40,626 nt of DNA from positions 1-40,626 of the forward strand of contig CANRDC010000016.1 of assembly GCA_947629245.1 (NCBI GenBank), read 5' to 3'. The translations under genes and the position numbers were made by a program. The notes below the pieces were generated by a model. That model ran no database searches. It was not told the DNA's origin and saw nothing but the letters and a program-made list of their open reading frames with translations. This document shows, piece after piece, positions 33,290-40,626 of this stretch (within the stretch, counting starts at the first letter, position 1; each line of letters begins with the position of its first letter). Source of the stretch: an uncultured Oscillospiraceae bacterium. GTDB lineage: Bacteria; Bacillota; Clostridia; Oscillospirales; Oscillospiraceae.

Positions 33290-33757
33290 CTATACCTTTT
33301 CCTGAACGAGCCATTCAATAAACTCCCGAACGGCCCCGTAACCGCCATTGGCTTTACAGATATAGTCGCAGATCGCCCGCACCGACGGGTCGGCGTCGCC
33401 CGGGCAGCCCCTTACGCCGCACAGCCTCAGCATGGGAAGATCGTTCCTGTCGTCTCCTATGCAGGCGATCCGGGACAGCGGGACGTTCAACTCCGCCGAG
33501 ACCTTCTTTATACAGGCCCCTTTGTCCTGCATGCCCTGATACAGGCGCTCAATGCCCAATTCCCCGGCCCGACGCTCCACTATCCTGGAACGGCGGCCCG
33601 TTATGATCACCGGTCGGATGTGATGGAGCGGCAGCACCTCCCGAATGCCATAGCCGTCCTTCACGTCAAAAGTCTTGAACAGCTCCCCGTCGCCGGATAT
33701 ATGTATTCTCCCGTCGGTCAGGGTGCCGTCCACATCCATGACCAAAAGCTCAATCAT
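33290..33757 (-). CDS. HAD phosphatase, KdsC-like
   Basis: A 155-residue small HAD hydrolase without a cap domain, as in Kdo-8-phosphate phosphatase and sialic acid 9-phosphatases. All motifs are seen: DVDGTLTDG (nucleophile Asp), IITGR (motif II), the Lys of QDKGACIKK (motif III) and GDDRNDLPML (motif IV). The C-terminal KANGGYGAVREFIEWLV is typical of KdsC, whose tail completes the neighbouring active site in the tetramer. The ATG at 33757 overlaps the aldolase gene by eight bases, with GGGAG upstream. With kdsB close by, a 2-keto-3-deoxy acid phosphate is the likely substrate. Confidence 0.9.
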   Translation of the reverse strand: MIELLVMDVDGTLTDGRIHISGDGELFKTFDVKDGYGIREVLPLHHIRPVIITGRRSRIVERRAGELGIERLYQGMQDKGACIKKVSAELNVPLSRIACIGDDRNDLPMLRLCGVRGCPGDADPSVRAICDYICKANGGYGAVREFIEWLVQEKV

Positions 33758-35372
33758 CCGCCGCGCTCCCGTCAAATTGCGAGCTCGTGATGAATTCCAC
33801 GACGGAGCTGCTGCTCCTGGTCTCGTAAAAATCCTGCAGCATTTCGCTTATCTCCCGGTTGATCTCTATCGCGGTCCTGCCCTCGATATGGCGCTCCAGG
33901 GGGCTCTGCGCATAATTGCTCCGATGGGCGCCGGGGTCATAGCCGTCCAGACCGGCGATCCCGATCCGCCCGGCGCCGAGCTGGTCGACCAGGCGCAGGA
34001 GAAGGATCGCGGAATTGTCCGCATACTGCCAGCCGCATTTGAAAAGGCGGCTGAAGGAGACGATCCTGGTCCGCTCCGTATGCGGGGCGCGGATGTTGGA
34101 CGTGAGGATCATGCTGATATTTTCAGGCGGCCGTTTTTGCTGGAACATCTCATAGCGCTTGATATTGTTCATGTACAGGTAATCCGTCCGGATCGTCTCT
34201 GGCAGGAAATTGATGGAGATCACCACGGCGTCGTTTTGCTGGATATAGTCACGCAGTTTTTCGGCCTCGTCGGACACGCTCTTTCCGGGCGCGACGATCA
34301 CGACGTTCCGGCCCTCCAGTTCGCTCTTCAATCCCTCGAAATCCTGCCGGTCGTCCACTTCGGAGCCGACCCGCTCCAGATAGACCTCGTCCAGAAGATC
34401 ATAGTCATACCGTTTGCGGACGGCCGGATCGACCCGGTTCAGGATATATCGTATATCTCTGGACCGTATGCTGTTTTTCTTTTGCAGATAGGCCACATTG
34501 TTTACATGAGAGCTGAAGGCGCCGGAGAGGAACATATTTGTGCTGTAACCCCAGCTCGCGCGCTGTCGGATCGGTTCGATATAATCGTCGATGATATCCA
34601 ACAGCTCGTCCACGTTATAGTGGTAGCGCAGTTTTTTGACCATGTACTGGGCTATGAGCTCCGTGGGCGTATTGCCCGCACCGCGGCCCATACCGGAAAT
34701 GGTAGCGTCAATGACCATATTTCTGCTCCCGGCGGTGATCTTCAGCGCGGCCTGGGAGAGGGCGTTGGACATCTGCATGTTATTGTGCGAGTGAAAACCG
34801 ATCCGGCTTTTCGGCGTCAGGTTATGGTGCACGAGCGTCAGGAGCCGCTGCATATCGTCTTCGAACATGGAGCCAAAGGTATCCACGATGGAAAAGCAGT
34901 AGGGTTCGATCTCGTTGACCAGTTCAATGAACTCCACCAGCTCGGCGTCCGTATAGCCCAAAGCGTCCACCGGCTGGACAAACAGCTTGTAGCCCTTCTC
35001 CTTTACCGCTTTGAAATACTCCAAGGCGTCATAACGCTCATGCTTGAAAAAACAGATACGCACCGCGTCAAATGACCGGCCGTCGTACGGATCGAGATTG
35101 GATATCGTATAGCGGCTATAATCCGCCAGGACCGCGAAGAGCGTGTTGTCTCCCCGCTGCTCGGGGATAAACGGCCTGGCGTCCCGGCTGTTTTTATACA
35201 CCGTCTTTCCCGGACCCTGTCCCTCGTCCTGAAGAAATCCGATCTCAATGATGTCCACACCGGCCCTTACCAGTCCGGATGTGATCCCCCGGATCACATC
35301 GTCTCCAAAGTATTTATCGATCACATACGCTCCGTCGCGCAGCGTGCAATCCAAAAGTTTTGCGTGATTCAT
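33750..35372 (-). CDS. DmpG-like pyruvate aldolase domain fused to an unassigned C-terminal domain
   Basis: A 540-residue protein. Residues 1-300 are an HMGL/DRE-TIM barrel like 4-hydroxy-2-oxovalerate aldolase: LLDCTLRDGAY (Arg12, Asp13), GFHSHNNMQMSNA (metal ligands His194, His196) and GMGRGAGNTPTE (227-238). This class joins or splits pyruvate and an aldehyde. Residues about 355-540 form a second domain, beginning NVVIVAPGKSV, resembling nucleotide- or sugar-binding MptE/DUF115-like domains only loosely. No acetaldehyde dehydrogenase partner is present, arguing against catechol breakdown. Between kdsB and kdsC, with overlapping ends on both sides, it probably builds the 2-keto-3-deoxy acid (inference). 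Confidence 0.85.
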   Translation of the reverse strand: MNHAKLLDCTLRDGAYVIDKYFGDDVIRGITSGLVRAGVDIIEIGFLQDEGQGPGKTVYKNSRDARPFIPEQRGDNTLFAVLADYSRYTISNLDPYDGRSFDAVRICFFKHERYDALEYFKAVKEKGYKLFVQPVDALGYTDAELVEFIELVNEIEPYCFSIVDTFGSMFEDDMQRLLTLVHHNLTPKSRIGFHSHNNMQMSNALSQAALKITAGSRNMVIDATISGMGRGAGNTPTELIAQYMVKKLRYHYNVDELLDIIDDYIEPIRQRASWGYSTNMFLSGAFSSHVNNVAYLQKKNSIRSRDIRYILNRVDPAVRKRYDYDLLDEVYLERVGSEVDDRQDFEGLKSELEGRNVVIVAPGKSVSDEAEKLRDYIQQNDAVVISINFLPETIRTDYLYMNNIKRYEMFQQKRPPENISMILTSNIRAPHTERTRIVSFSRLFKCGWQYADNSAILLLRLVDQLGAGRIGIAGLDGYDPGAHRSNYAQSPLERHIEGRTAIEINREISEMLQDFYETRSSSSVVEFITSSQFDGSAADD

Positions 35373-36100
35373 TTGTTCTCTCCCTGCAATATTTTCTCTA
35401 CGGTCTGGATGTGCTCCGGCAGATCGACCCCCACGCTCCGGTAATGCGTCTCGCGGACCCGGACCTTGAAGCCGTTCTCCATAGCCCGCAGAGGCTCGAT
35501 GCCCTCGCCCAATTCCAGTTCTGTCTGAGGCGCGGCGGCAAACCAGCTCAGGAACTCTCTTTTATAGGCGTACAGCCCCACATGCCTGAACACCCTTGCC
35601 CGGGGGCCGTCCTTGCTGTTGGACGGGATCACATGGCGGGAAAAGTACAGCGCGTCGCCGTTCACATCGGTCACTACTTTTACGGTGCTGAGCGCCCGGA
35701 TCTCCGCCTCGTCCGTGATCTCCTCCTTCAGGGTACCGAAGCTCACGCTTTCGTCGTCAAACACCCCGATAAGCTCGCGTATCATCTCCGGCGGGATAAC
35801 AGGCTCGTCGCCCTGGATATTGACGAACAGATCCCCCTCTATCCTCCCCGCCACCTCGGCCACCCGGTCCGTACCGGTAGCGTGCCGGTCGGAGGTCATG
35901 ACGACCTCCATGCCATACTGTTTGCAGGCGTCCTCGATGCGCGCGTCGTCCGTGGCCACGATCACTCTGCTCAGCTCCCGCACTTTTTTTGCCTGCTGAT
36001 ATACCCACCAGATCATGGGTCTGCCGCAGATATCGGCCAGGGGCTTGCCCGGGAACCGGCTGGACTTGTATCTGGCCGGGATCACGCCAATGATCTTCAT
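35369..36100 (-). CDS. kdsB: 3-deoxy-manno-octulosonate cytidylyltransferase (CMP-Kdo synthetase) family
   Basis: A 243-residue cytoplasmic enzyme that activates a Kdo-type acid with CTP. The KdsB pattern is followed throughout: IPARYKSSRFPGKPL, VIVATDD, SDRHATGTDRVAE, NIQGDEPVIPPEMI, RHVGLYAYKREFL and ELELGEGIEPLRAMENG. Length is normal. The ATG at 36100 follows GGAAAG. The end overlaps the aldolase gene start (ATGA). KdsA and KdsD, the usual upstream enzymes, are not in the window. The substrate could be Kdo itself or a relative such as 8-amino- or heptulosonate forms. Confidence 0.92.
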   Translation of the reverse strand: MKIIGVIPARYKSSRFPGKPLADICGRPMIWWVYQQAKKVRELSRVIVATDDARIEDACKQYGMEVVMTSDRHATGTDRVAEVAGRIEGDLFVNIQGDEPVIPPEMIRELIGVFDDESVSFGTLKEEITDEAEIRALSTVKVVTDVNGDALYFSRHVIPSNSKDGPRARVFRHVGLYAYKREFLSWFAAAPQTELELGEGIEPLRAMENGFKVRVRETHYRSVGVDLPEHIQTVEKILQGENK

Positions 36101-36125
36101 CGCACAACACTTTCCTTTCTGCCCG

Positions 36126-38054
36126 TCATTTTTCTGATCTGCGCCGGAGTCTTTTTTTGAGCTTTGCTCTCAGCTCTTTCCGGTCGGCCAGAAGCAGGAT
36201 CACAAACTTCTTCCACTTGCTGAGGCTCTTGTAGTTCGTTTTCCACTTTCTGTATTGCTTCAGATCCTTCTGCAGGCTCTTGTTGGACGCGATCTCCGCC
36301 TTGTTGAGCCTGAGCAGCTGGGAGCGTTCCTCCGCGGCCTCGCTCACCTGCTTCGTCAGTTTTTTATTTTTCTTCTTTATCCCGGCGTTTTCTTTCGTCA
36401 GTTCTCCAAGCTCCGCCTTGAGCTGAGCGAGTTCTTTCTTGTTGGCGCCCGCCTGCGTTTTGCCTGCCTGCAGCCGCTTATTCAAAAGCCCAAGGTTGGA
36501 GGTCAACAATTCTGTCGGCAGCGTGAAATACGTTCCCTCCCCCGCCTGGTCGGAGAAATCGTGATAGCAGAAATGCAGCGGCGCCCCGTACCGTATCCCC
36601 TCTGAGGAGGGATACAGCGTCACGCTGGGCGCGAATACGACCGTCGGATACTTAAATATCGCCGTATCGACGTCCATGAGGACCCGGTATTTGGAGACAA
36701 GGATGTTCCGGATGCGGTCCCGGAGCGGATAATACGGTTCGGGATAAAATCCCGGCCGGTAAGTGTCCAGGATGCTCTTGACCACTTCGTTGCCTGCCAT
36801 GCCGCCAAAAATGCTGTCGGAGTAGGCGTTTTCGCTCAGGCGCGCAAAGAAAGACGGAAAATACCGCACATAGTTCAGCGGGGCCTCCAGCCGGATGCGC
36901 CTGTGCAGGTACACGCCGCCCTCCTCATAGATCTTCCGCAGGGCGCAGTAAGCTCCCACGAATTCCCAATTTCCCGCCCGGAAGGCCGCCGCGGCCAGTT
37001 CGTTATCGGTTAGATCGCAGTTCCCCTCGTGCAGCACGACCACGCGGCATTCGTCATAGAACGCCTGGTTTTCCAGTTCCCGGACCCTCTCCTCCAGCTC
37101 CTTTTCCGGCTCCTTCAGGCCAAAGCCGTTGATGTAGACCACATTGGGCATAGGCGTGTCCGGCAGCGCGGCATACATTTCCGCCAAGTTATATACCGAC
37201 GCTTCTTTACTGAGAAAATATTCTTTCCGCGACACGATCTCCGGCCAATGCTCTTTAATTACTTCAATGTTCTTATCTGCATGAGCCCAACGGGAATTAA
37301 TGGTCTGCACAAACCACCTGACAAGAGAGTAGAACGTAGCGTTATAGTTGACTGCAGGGAGGCAGTCAAAAAAAGACCGGCAGCCGTCAAACACAATCAA
37401 CATCTTTGAAATATCCCTTGACGAAGACGTCTGCGACTGAGCCCAACGGAAATAGTAATATACCACATGACTGCAATACGCCACGCGCGCATAGGGGAGG
37501 ACAGTGAGCTGATAGTAATAGTCGTCGACCATAACCTGATTCGGGATCGGTTCATGAGCCAGGTAAAACTCTCGTTTAATCATCTTTCCCCAGAAACTGA
37601 CGCTGGAATTGATGATGGCGTCTTCCGTCGATACGTTTTTTAGACGGTTCAAGATCCTTGAGTTGTTGTTAATAATCTCCACGATAGGCGCAACAACTAC
37701 ATCGCAATCGCCGCCAGCGTTCTGCGCCGCTTCTACAAGCCACTCTACCGCCCGGTAGTGCAGCCGGTCATCGGCGTCGCAGCAATAAATATAATCGCCG
37801 GTTGCAACGCCATACCCATACCGTTTCGTTCCCCCGGGAAACTGCTCAAACGGGATTGTATATACTTTGATTTGAGGAAATCTGGCGGCATAGGCGGCTA
37901 GTATTTCGGGTGTCCGGTCCGTGGAACTGTTGTTGACGGCCACGATCTCAATGTTCGGATAGGTCTGGCTGACCAGGCTGTCCAGCGCCGTCGCCAGCAG
38001 GCTCTCTCCGTTGTAGACCGGCAGGACGACGGAGACGAGCGGTCGTTCATTCAT
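36126..38054 (-). CDS. GT2 glycosyltransferase fused to a degenerate GT32-like domain and coiled-coil tail
   Basis: A 642-residue protein in three parts. Residues 1-310 are a family 2 glycosyltransferase (VSVVLPVYNGESLLATALDSL, then CCDADDRL as the metal-binding motif). Residues about 315-535 resemble GT32 sugar transferases (ALRKIYEEGGVYL ... and the HFCYHDFSD end segment), but where active enzymes have DxD after GGxYL this protein has HRR, so the domain is probably not catalytic. Residues 540-610 are a Lys/Glu coiled coil, and the tail is strongly basic (KKRLRRRSEK). The ATG at 38054 overlaps the upstream gene by eight bases. Base composition in the GT2 half is more AT-rich than its neighbours (about 37.1-38.0 kb by eye), hinting at separate origin. 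Confidence 0.85.
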   Translation of the reverse strand: MNERPLVSVVLPVYNGESLLATALDSLVSQTYPNIEIVAVNNSSTDRTPEILAAYAARFPQIKVYTIPFEQFPGGTKRYGYGVATGDYIYCCDADDRLHYRAVEWLVEAAQNAGGDCDVVVAPIVEIINNNSRILNRLKNVSTEDAIINSSVSFWGKMIKREFYLAHEPIPNQVMVDDYYYQLTVLPYARVAYCSHVVYYYFRWAQSQTSSSRDISKMLIVFDGCRSFFDCLPAVNYNATFYSLVRWFVQTINSRWAHADKNIEVIKEHWPEIVSRKEYFLSKEASVYNLAEMYAALPDTPMPNVVYINGFGLKEPEKELEERVRELENQAFYDECRVVVLHEGNCDLTDNELAAAAFRAGNWEFVGAYCALRKIYEEGGVYLHRRIRLEAPLNYVRYFPSFFARLSENAYSDSIFGGMAGNEVVKSILDTYRPGFYPEPYYPLRDRIRNILVSKYRVLMDVDTAIFKYPTVVFAPSVTLYPSSEGIRYGAPLHFCYHDFSDQAGEGTYFTLPTELLTSNLGLLNKRLQAGKTQAGANKKELAQLKAELGELTKENAGIKKKNKKLTKQVSEAAEERSQLLRLNKAEIASNKSLQKDLKQYRKWKTNYKSLSKWKKFVILLLADRKELRAKLKKRLRRRSEK

Positions 38055-39168
38055 GGATCATCCCTCCAATGTACAGCATGTTCTCTCGCAATTCCTCAAA
38101 GCTTTTGGGGATAAAAAGCGTCGTTCCGTTTTCCGTGTTGCAAAGCCCGCTCATATTCTTCATAAAAACCTTGAATTTCGGCATCACCTTGAGCAGATTG
38201 GACGCGCCCACGACCGGCATCTGGTACAGGAAGACCGTATACAGCTCCAGACCGTATACAAGCTTTGCCGACATGGCGGCATTGGACGAGACGGTGATCA
38301 CGCTCATGTTTTCCGGCACGCCCATCAGAAGCTGCGCCTCCCAGGGGATACCGTAGTTTTTCATAAGCGTGTATCCCCGGCCGGAAAACCGGTCAAAGCC
38401 CTCTCGCGGATGCATCTTGATCAGGATATCGTCTTTCCCTGTCACAGAGGCGATATAATCCAGCATCCGAATGTCTTCCACCACCGCCAGCTTGTCGATA
38501 AACGCATCCACAAAGAAGAGATGTTTCCCCCTGAGCTCATCCATCGGGACCGTCCAGTTTTTGTACAGCTTCCGCAAAAATCCTCTGGCAGGGTTTTCTC
38601 CCGTCATTTTTGGCAGACGCGGGATGGGGCAATTCAGCGGGCTGCCGCAGTATAGTTCCGGCTCATACAGGTAATACTCGACGATATGTTTTTCAAACGT
38701 CCTGTCGCCGTAATATTCCGGCCGGTGATCTCCGATCGTGGCCCGCTCACCGTAATCTTTGAAATACTGCGCTATCGCCTCGTCATAAAAGTGGATATCA
38801 ATGTGCTCGTTATCCTGAAGCAGATGGTAATAGAGCATTTTCACGTATATGTCGTCGACCGCCGTATAAAGGTGCTGATAATGTGATTCGAAATCCGGAA
38901 ATTGCGTGAAGGAGGCCGGTTCGCGCCAGATTTGCTCTCGTTCCTCGGTGGAAAGCTCCCTTTTAAAATGCCTCTCCGTCGGCAGATAGCCTTCCACCTC
39001 ATAAATTTCCCGGAACAGATGCGATCCCCGCAGCCCGTCAATGATAGGAGAAAAGTCTGTAGCCCAGCTCAGCAGAAGATCGGACTGCCCCTCTTCCACC
39101 AAACCGTTTTCCACCATATTGATCGCGTTGAACAGTTGGTACATCGTAGCGCTGAAAATCAAATTCAT
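38047..39168 (-). CDS. Putative glycosyltransferase with sialyltransferase-like HP and SS motifs
   Basis: A 373-residue protein with no clear named family by eye. The start MNLIFSATMYQLFNAINM resembles GT52 and polysialyltransferase-type proteins, and two signature pieces of the bacterial sialyltransferase GT-B group appear in order: KMHPRE (His253-Pro254) and VSSNAAMS (Ser294-Ser295). An Asp/Glu-containing segment (HFYDEAI, 126-132) may take the place of the D/E-D-G motif. Such enzymes use CMP-sialic acid; related Kdo transferases use CMP-Kdo. With kdsB two genes downstream it is the best candidate to transfer the CMP-activated acid (inference). The ATG at 39168 has GGAGGAG upstream. Confidence 0.65.
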   Translation of the reverse strand: MNLIFSATMYQLFNAINMVENGLVEEGQSDLLLSWATDFSPIIDGLRGSHLFREIYEVEGYLPTERHFKRELSTEEREQIWREPASFTQFPDFESHYQHLYTAVDDIYVKMLYYHLLQDNEHIDIHFYDEAIAQYFKDYGERATIGDHRPEYYGDRTFEKHIVEYYLYEPELYCGSPLNCPIPRLPKMTGENPARGFLRKLYKNWTVPMDELRGKHLFFVDAFIDKLAVVEDIRMLDYIASVTGKDDILIKMHPREGFDRFSGRGYTLMKNYGIPWEAQLLMGVPENMSVITVSSNAAMSAKLVYGLELYTVFLYQMPVVGASNLLKVMPKFKVFMKNMSGLCNTENGTTLFIPKSFEELRENMLYIGGMIHE

Positions 39169-39221
39169 GAAAACTCCTCCAACTCTGTTGTTGCAAAATG
39201 CTCCCGCCGGACCCAGCCTTC

Positions 39222-40550
39222 TCACTCGGACATTCGTCCGCTCTTATTTTTACGCCGCGTTTTTACTCGCGAAGCGGCGCTCAGGGCCCCCGCCGTCAGG
39301 CACAGCAGCGCCACTACGCCGGACGCCGCCGCCAGAGCCCCGCACAGGGCTTCCCCGGCTAACGCGCGGAACACGCCCGCCCGAAGCGCGACGCCCAGCA
39401 GCAGAAAATAGGCGGACGCGCGTCCCCAGAGACCGCCGGTCGCTTTTTTCTTTTGCCCTTTCTTTTTGCCTGGCGCGTCGGATGGCTTCGCTTCCGGTTT
39501 TGCCTCCGGTTTCGCTTCCGGTCTTGCCTCCGGTTTCGCTTCCGTCTTGGCCTCCGGCTCTGGCTCGGATGCCGCTATCAGAGTCTTCTTAAATCCCTCC
39601 GGGTCGTTCCTGCACCGCACGACCTGCTGCCGCAGCGCCGCCTTCGTCCGGGGCGCCGCCAGCAGGTCCTCCGCCGGGATGCGCCGCAGAAAGGCCACCA
39701 GCGCCTCATATTCCTCCTCGTTGAATTCCCAGCCTTTGACGTAGTGGTTGAACACACTGATGCATGCCTTTGACGCGAAACTCAGGGCAAAACGCCTGTC
39801 GCTGTACAGATCCAGGTTCTCATTCCACCGGTCCAGCATCCACTGTCTGTTCCAATGGGCGTCGGAGCTGGAGGACGTCACGCTGGACCGACGCCAGTGG
39901 TAAAACGGCTTGTCCAGCCACAGGAGCTTGTCCACGCGGGTATACACGTCCATGTAAAACCGGTTGTCCACATAGCCCGTGCCCTCCGTCTCCAAAAACC
40001 GCAGCTTCTTCTCCCGCAGCTCCGACGCCTTGTACAGGCAGCTCCAGATGGACGGATGGATCTCGATCAGCTCGGGAAACTGATAAATGGTAAACAGCTT
40101 TTCCCGTGGGACATGTTGATCGATGTACGCCCGGGACTTGTCGTCCGCCTCTTTTGCGGCGCTGTGATACAACAAAAACGGCGTCTTTACCACGTTGGCG
40201 CCGGTCCGCCGCGCGCATTCGTACATCTGCTCGTACATATCCGGCTCAATGAAGTCATCGCCCTCCACGATGGCGATGTATTCGCCCCTGGCCATCTCCA
40301 GGCCGCGGTTGGCCTTGGCCCCGTATCCGTGCAGCGGCTCATGGACAGCCACGACCCGCGGGTCCGTCTGCTCATAAAAGTCGATGATCTCCCGGCACCG
40401 GTCCTGCTCTGCTTCGTCCAGCAGGATGATCTCAAGTTCCTCCAGCGTCTGATGCACCACGCTCTCCAGACACTGGACCAGATACTTTTCCACCTTGTAG
40501 ATCGGGATGATCACCGACACCTTCGGCTGCGCCGTTCTCTCTTCGCTCAT
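39222..40550 (-). CDS. GT2 glycosyltransferase with Glu-Ala-Lys-Pro repeat linker and C-terminal membrane helices
   Basis: A 442-residue protein. Residues 8-300 are a family 2 glycosyltransferase (VSVIIPIYKVEKYLVQCLESV; GYGAKANRGLEMARGEYIAIVEGDDF with the metal-binding Asp pair at 98-99; FYHWRRSSVTSSS). Residues 329-356 are a repeating EAKP/EARP linker, followed by a Lys-rich stretch (361-369) and two hydrophobic segments (about 378-398 and 402-426) with a basic end (KTRRKNKSGRMSE), so it is probably tethered to the inner face of the membrane. The start is the ATG at 40550, overlapping the upstream stop (TGATG); GTG at 40553 is an alternative. It assembles the polysaccharide repeat unit. Confidence 0.88.
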   Translation of the reverse strand: MSEERTAQPKVSVIIPIYKVEKYLVQCLESVVHQTLEELEIILLDEAEQDRCREIIDFYEQTDPRVVAVHEPLHGYGAKANRGLEMARGEYIAIVEGDDFIEPDMYEQMYECARRTGANVVKTPFLLYHSAAKEADDKSRAYIDQHVPREKLFTIYQFPELIEIHPSIWSCLYKASELREKKLRFLETEGTGYVDNRFYMDVYTRVDKLLWLDKPFYHWRRSSVTSSSSDAHWNRQWMLDRWNENLDLYSDRRFALSFASKACISVFNHYVKGWEFNEEEYEALVAFLRRIPAEDLLAAPRTKAALRQQVVRCRNDPEGFKKTLIAASEPEPEAKTEAKPEARPEAKPEAKPEAKPSDAPGKKKGQKKKATGGLWGRASAYFLLLGVALRAGVFRALAGEALCGALAAASGVVALLCLTAGALSAASRVKTRRKNKSGRMSE

Positions 40551-40626
40551 CACGCGTCCCAGCCTACCGTCAATTGTTCCTGCTCCAGCTGCCGGTCCAG
40601 AGCCTGCTCCACCAGCAGCGCCACGT
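40550..40626 (-). CDS. C-terminal end of an upstream gene of the polysaccharide operon (partial)
   Basis: An open frame enters from the right edge and ends at TGA 40550-40552, giving 24 visible residues that begin VALLVEQALDRQLEQEQL and end TVGWDA. The stop overlaps the ATG of the next gene, so the two are translated together. Too little is visible to assign a function. Confidence 0.6.
   Translation of the reverse strand, partial: VALLVEQALDRQLEQEQLTVGWDA

Noticed and set aside
33750..35372. Aldolase as part of catechol or 4-hydroxy-2-oxovalerate breakdown
   Set aside because: No acetaldehyde dehydrogenase or hydratase partner is present, and the gene overlaps kdsB and a kdsC-like gene inside a glycan cluster.
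1..40626. tRNA, rRNA, insertion sequences, integrase or attachment sites
   Set aside because: I looked for cloverleaf-like segments, transposase motifs and rRNA-like conserved stretches in the gaps between genes and found none I could support.

Overview
The window looks like a chromosome segment of a GC-rich (about 60% by eye) anaerobic gut-type Clostridium relative (class Clostridia, perhaps Oscillospiraceae). The basis is: two sugar ABC importers with no ATPase of their own, a GPH-type sugar symporter, a flavodiiron protein, an acyl-CoA dehydrogenase/ETF/rubredoxin fusion, consensus AGGAGG ribosome sites and sigma-A promoters. Nearly everything is on the minus strand. Only three genes are on the plus strand: a pectinesterase, an AraC regulator and a small zinc ribbon protein.

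Region 1 (1-16.8 kb) is plant-polysaccharide use. An Lpl-type ABC importer (binding protein cut by the left edge, two permeases, and an unusual small membrane protein) diverges from a cytoplasmic CE8 pectinesterase across a shared promoter/operator region. Next comes a pentose cassette: an L-fucose/L-arabinose-type isomerase, a DUF4867 protein and xylulokinase, with its own TTGACA/TAAAAT promoter. It is followed by a GPH symporter, a GH3 beta-glycosidase and a second ABC importer (binding protein and two permeases), with a divergent AraC regulator. Oligosaccharides would enter by the ABC systems, be cut inside the cell, and pentoses would be isomerised and phosphorylated.

Region 2 (16.8-24.7 kb) is one probable minus-strand operon: acyl-CoA dehydrogenase/EtfA/rubredoxin fusion, flavodiiron protein FprA, alanine dehydrogenase and a GH94 disaccharide phosphorylase. 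It starts from a strong promoter at 23848-23877 and has a leader of about 240 nt that is almost entirely hairpins. It ends at a bidirectional terminator at 16787-16822. To its right lies a 74-residue Lar-like zinc ribbon gene and then a second hairpin island bounded by two near-identical palindromes.

Region 3 (24.6-40.6 kb) is a cell-surface polysaccharide cluster entering from the right edge. Read in the direction of transcription it holds: a GT2 glycosyltransferase with a membrane tail; a transferase with sialyltransferase-like HP and SS motifs; a GT2 fused to a degenerate GT32-like domain; KdsB; a DmpG-type aldolase; a KdsC-like phosphatase; a LicD protein with a repeat coiled coil; RfbF and RfbG (CDP-4-keto-6-deoxyglucose); an SDR reductase; an acyltransferase; an RmlC-type epimerase; and UDP-galactopyranose mutase. 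A separately promoted membrane-anchored polysaccharide deacetylase follows.

The most interesting candidate system is the kdsB/aldolase/kdsC set with its HP-motif transferase. It looks like a route to a CMP-activated Kdo-like acid that uses a pyruvate aldolase where KdsA would normally act, in what seems to be a Gram-positive lineage. The next most interesting items are the two hairpin-rich islands and the dehydrogenase/ETF/rubredoxin/flavodiiron electron chain.
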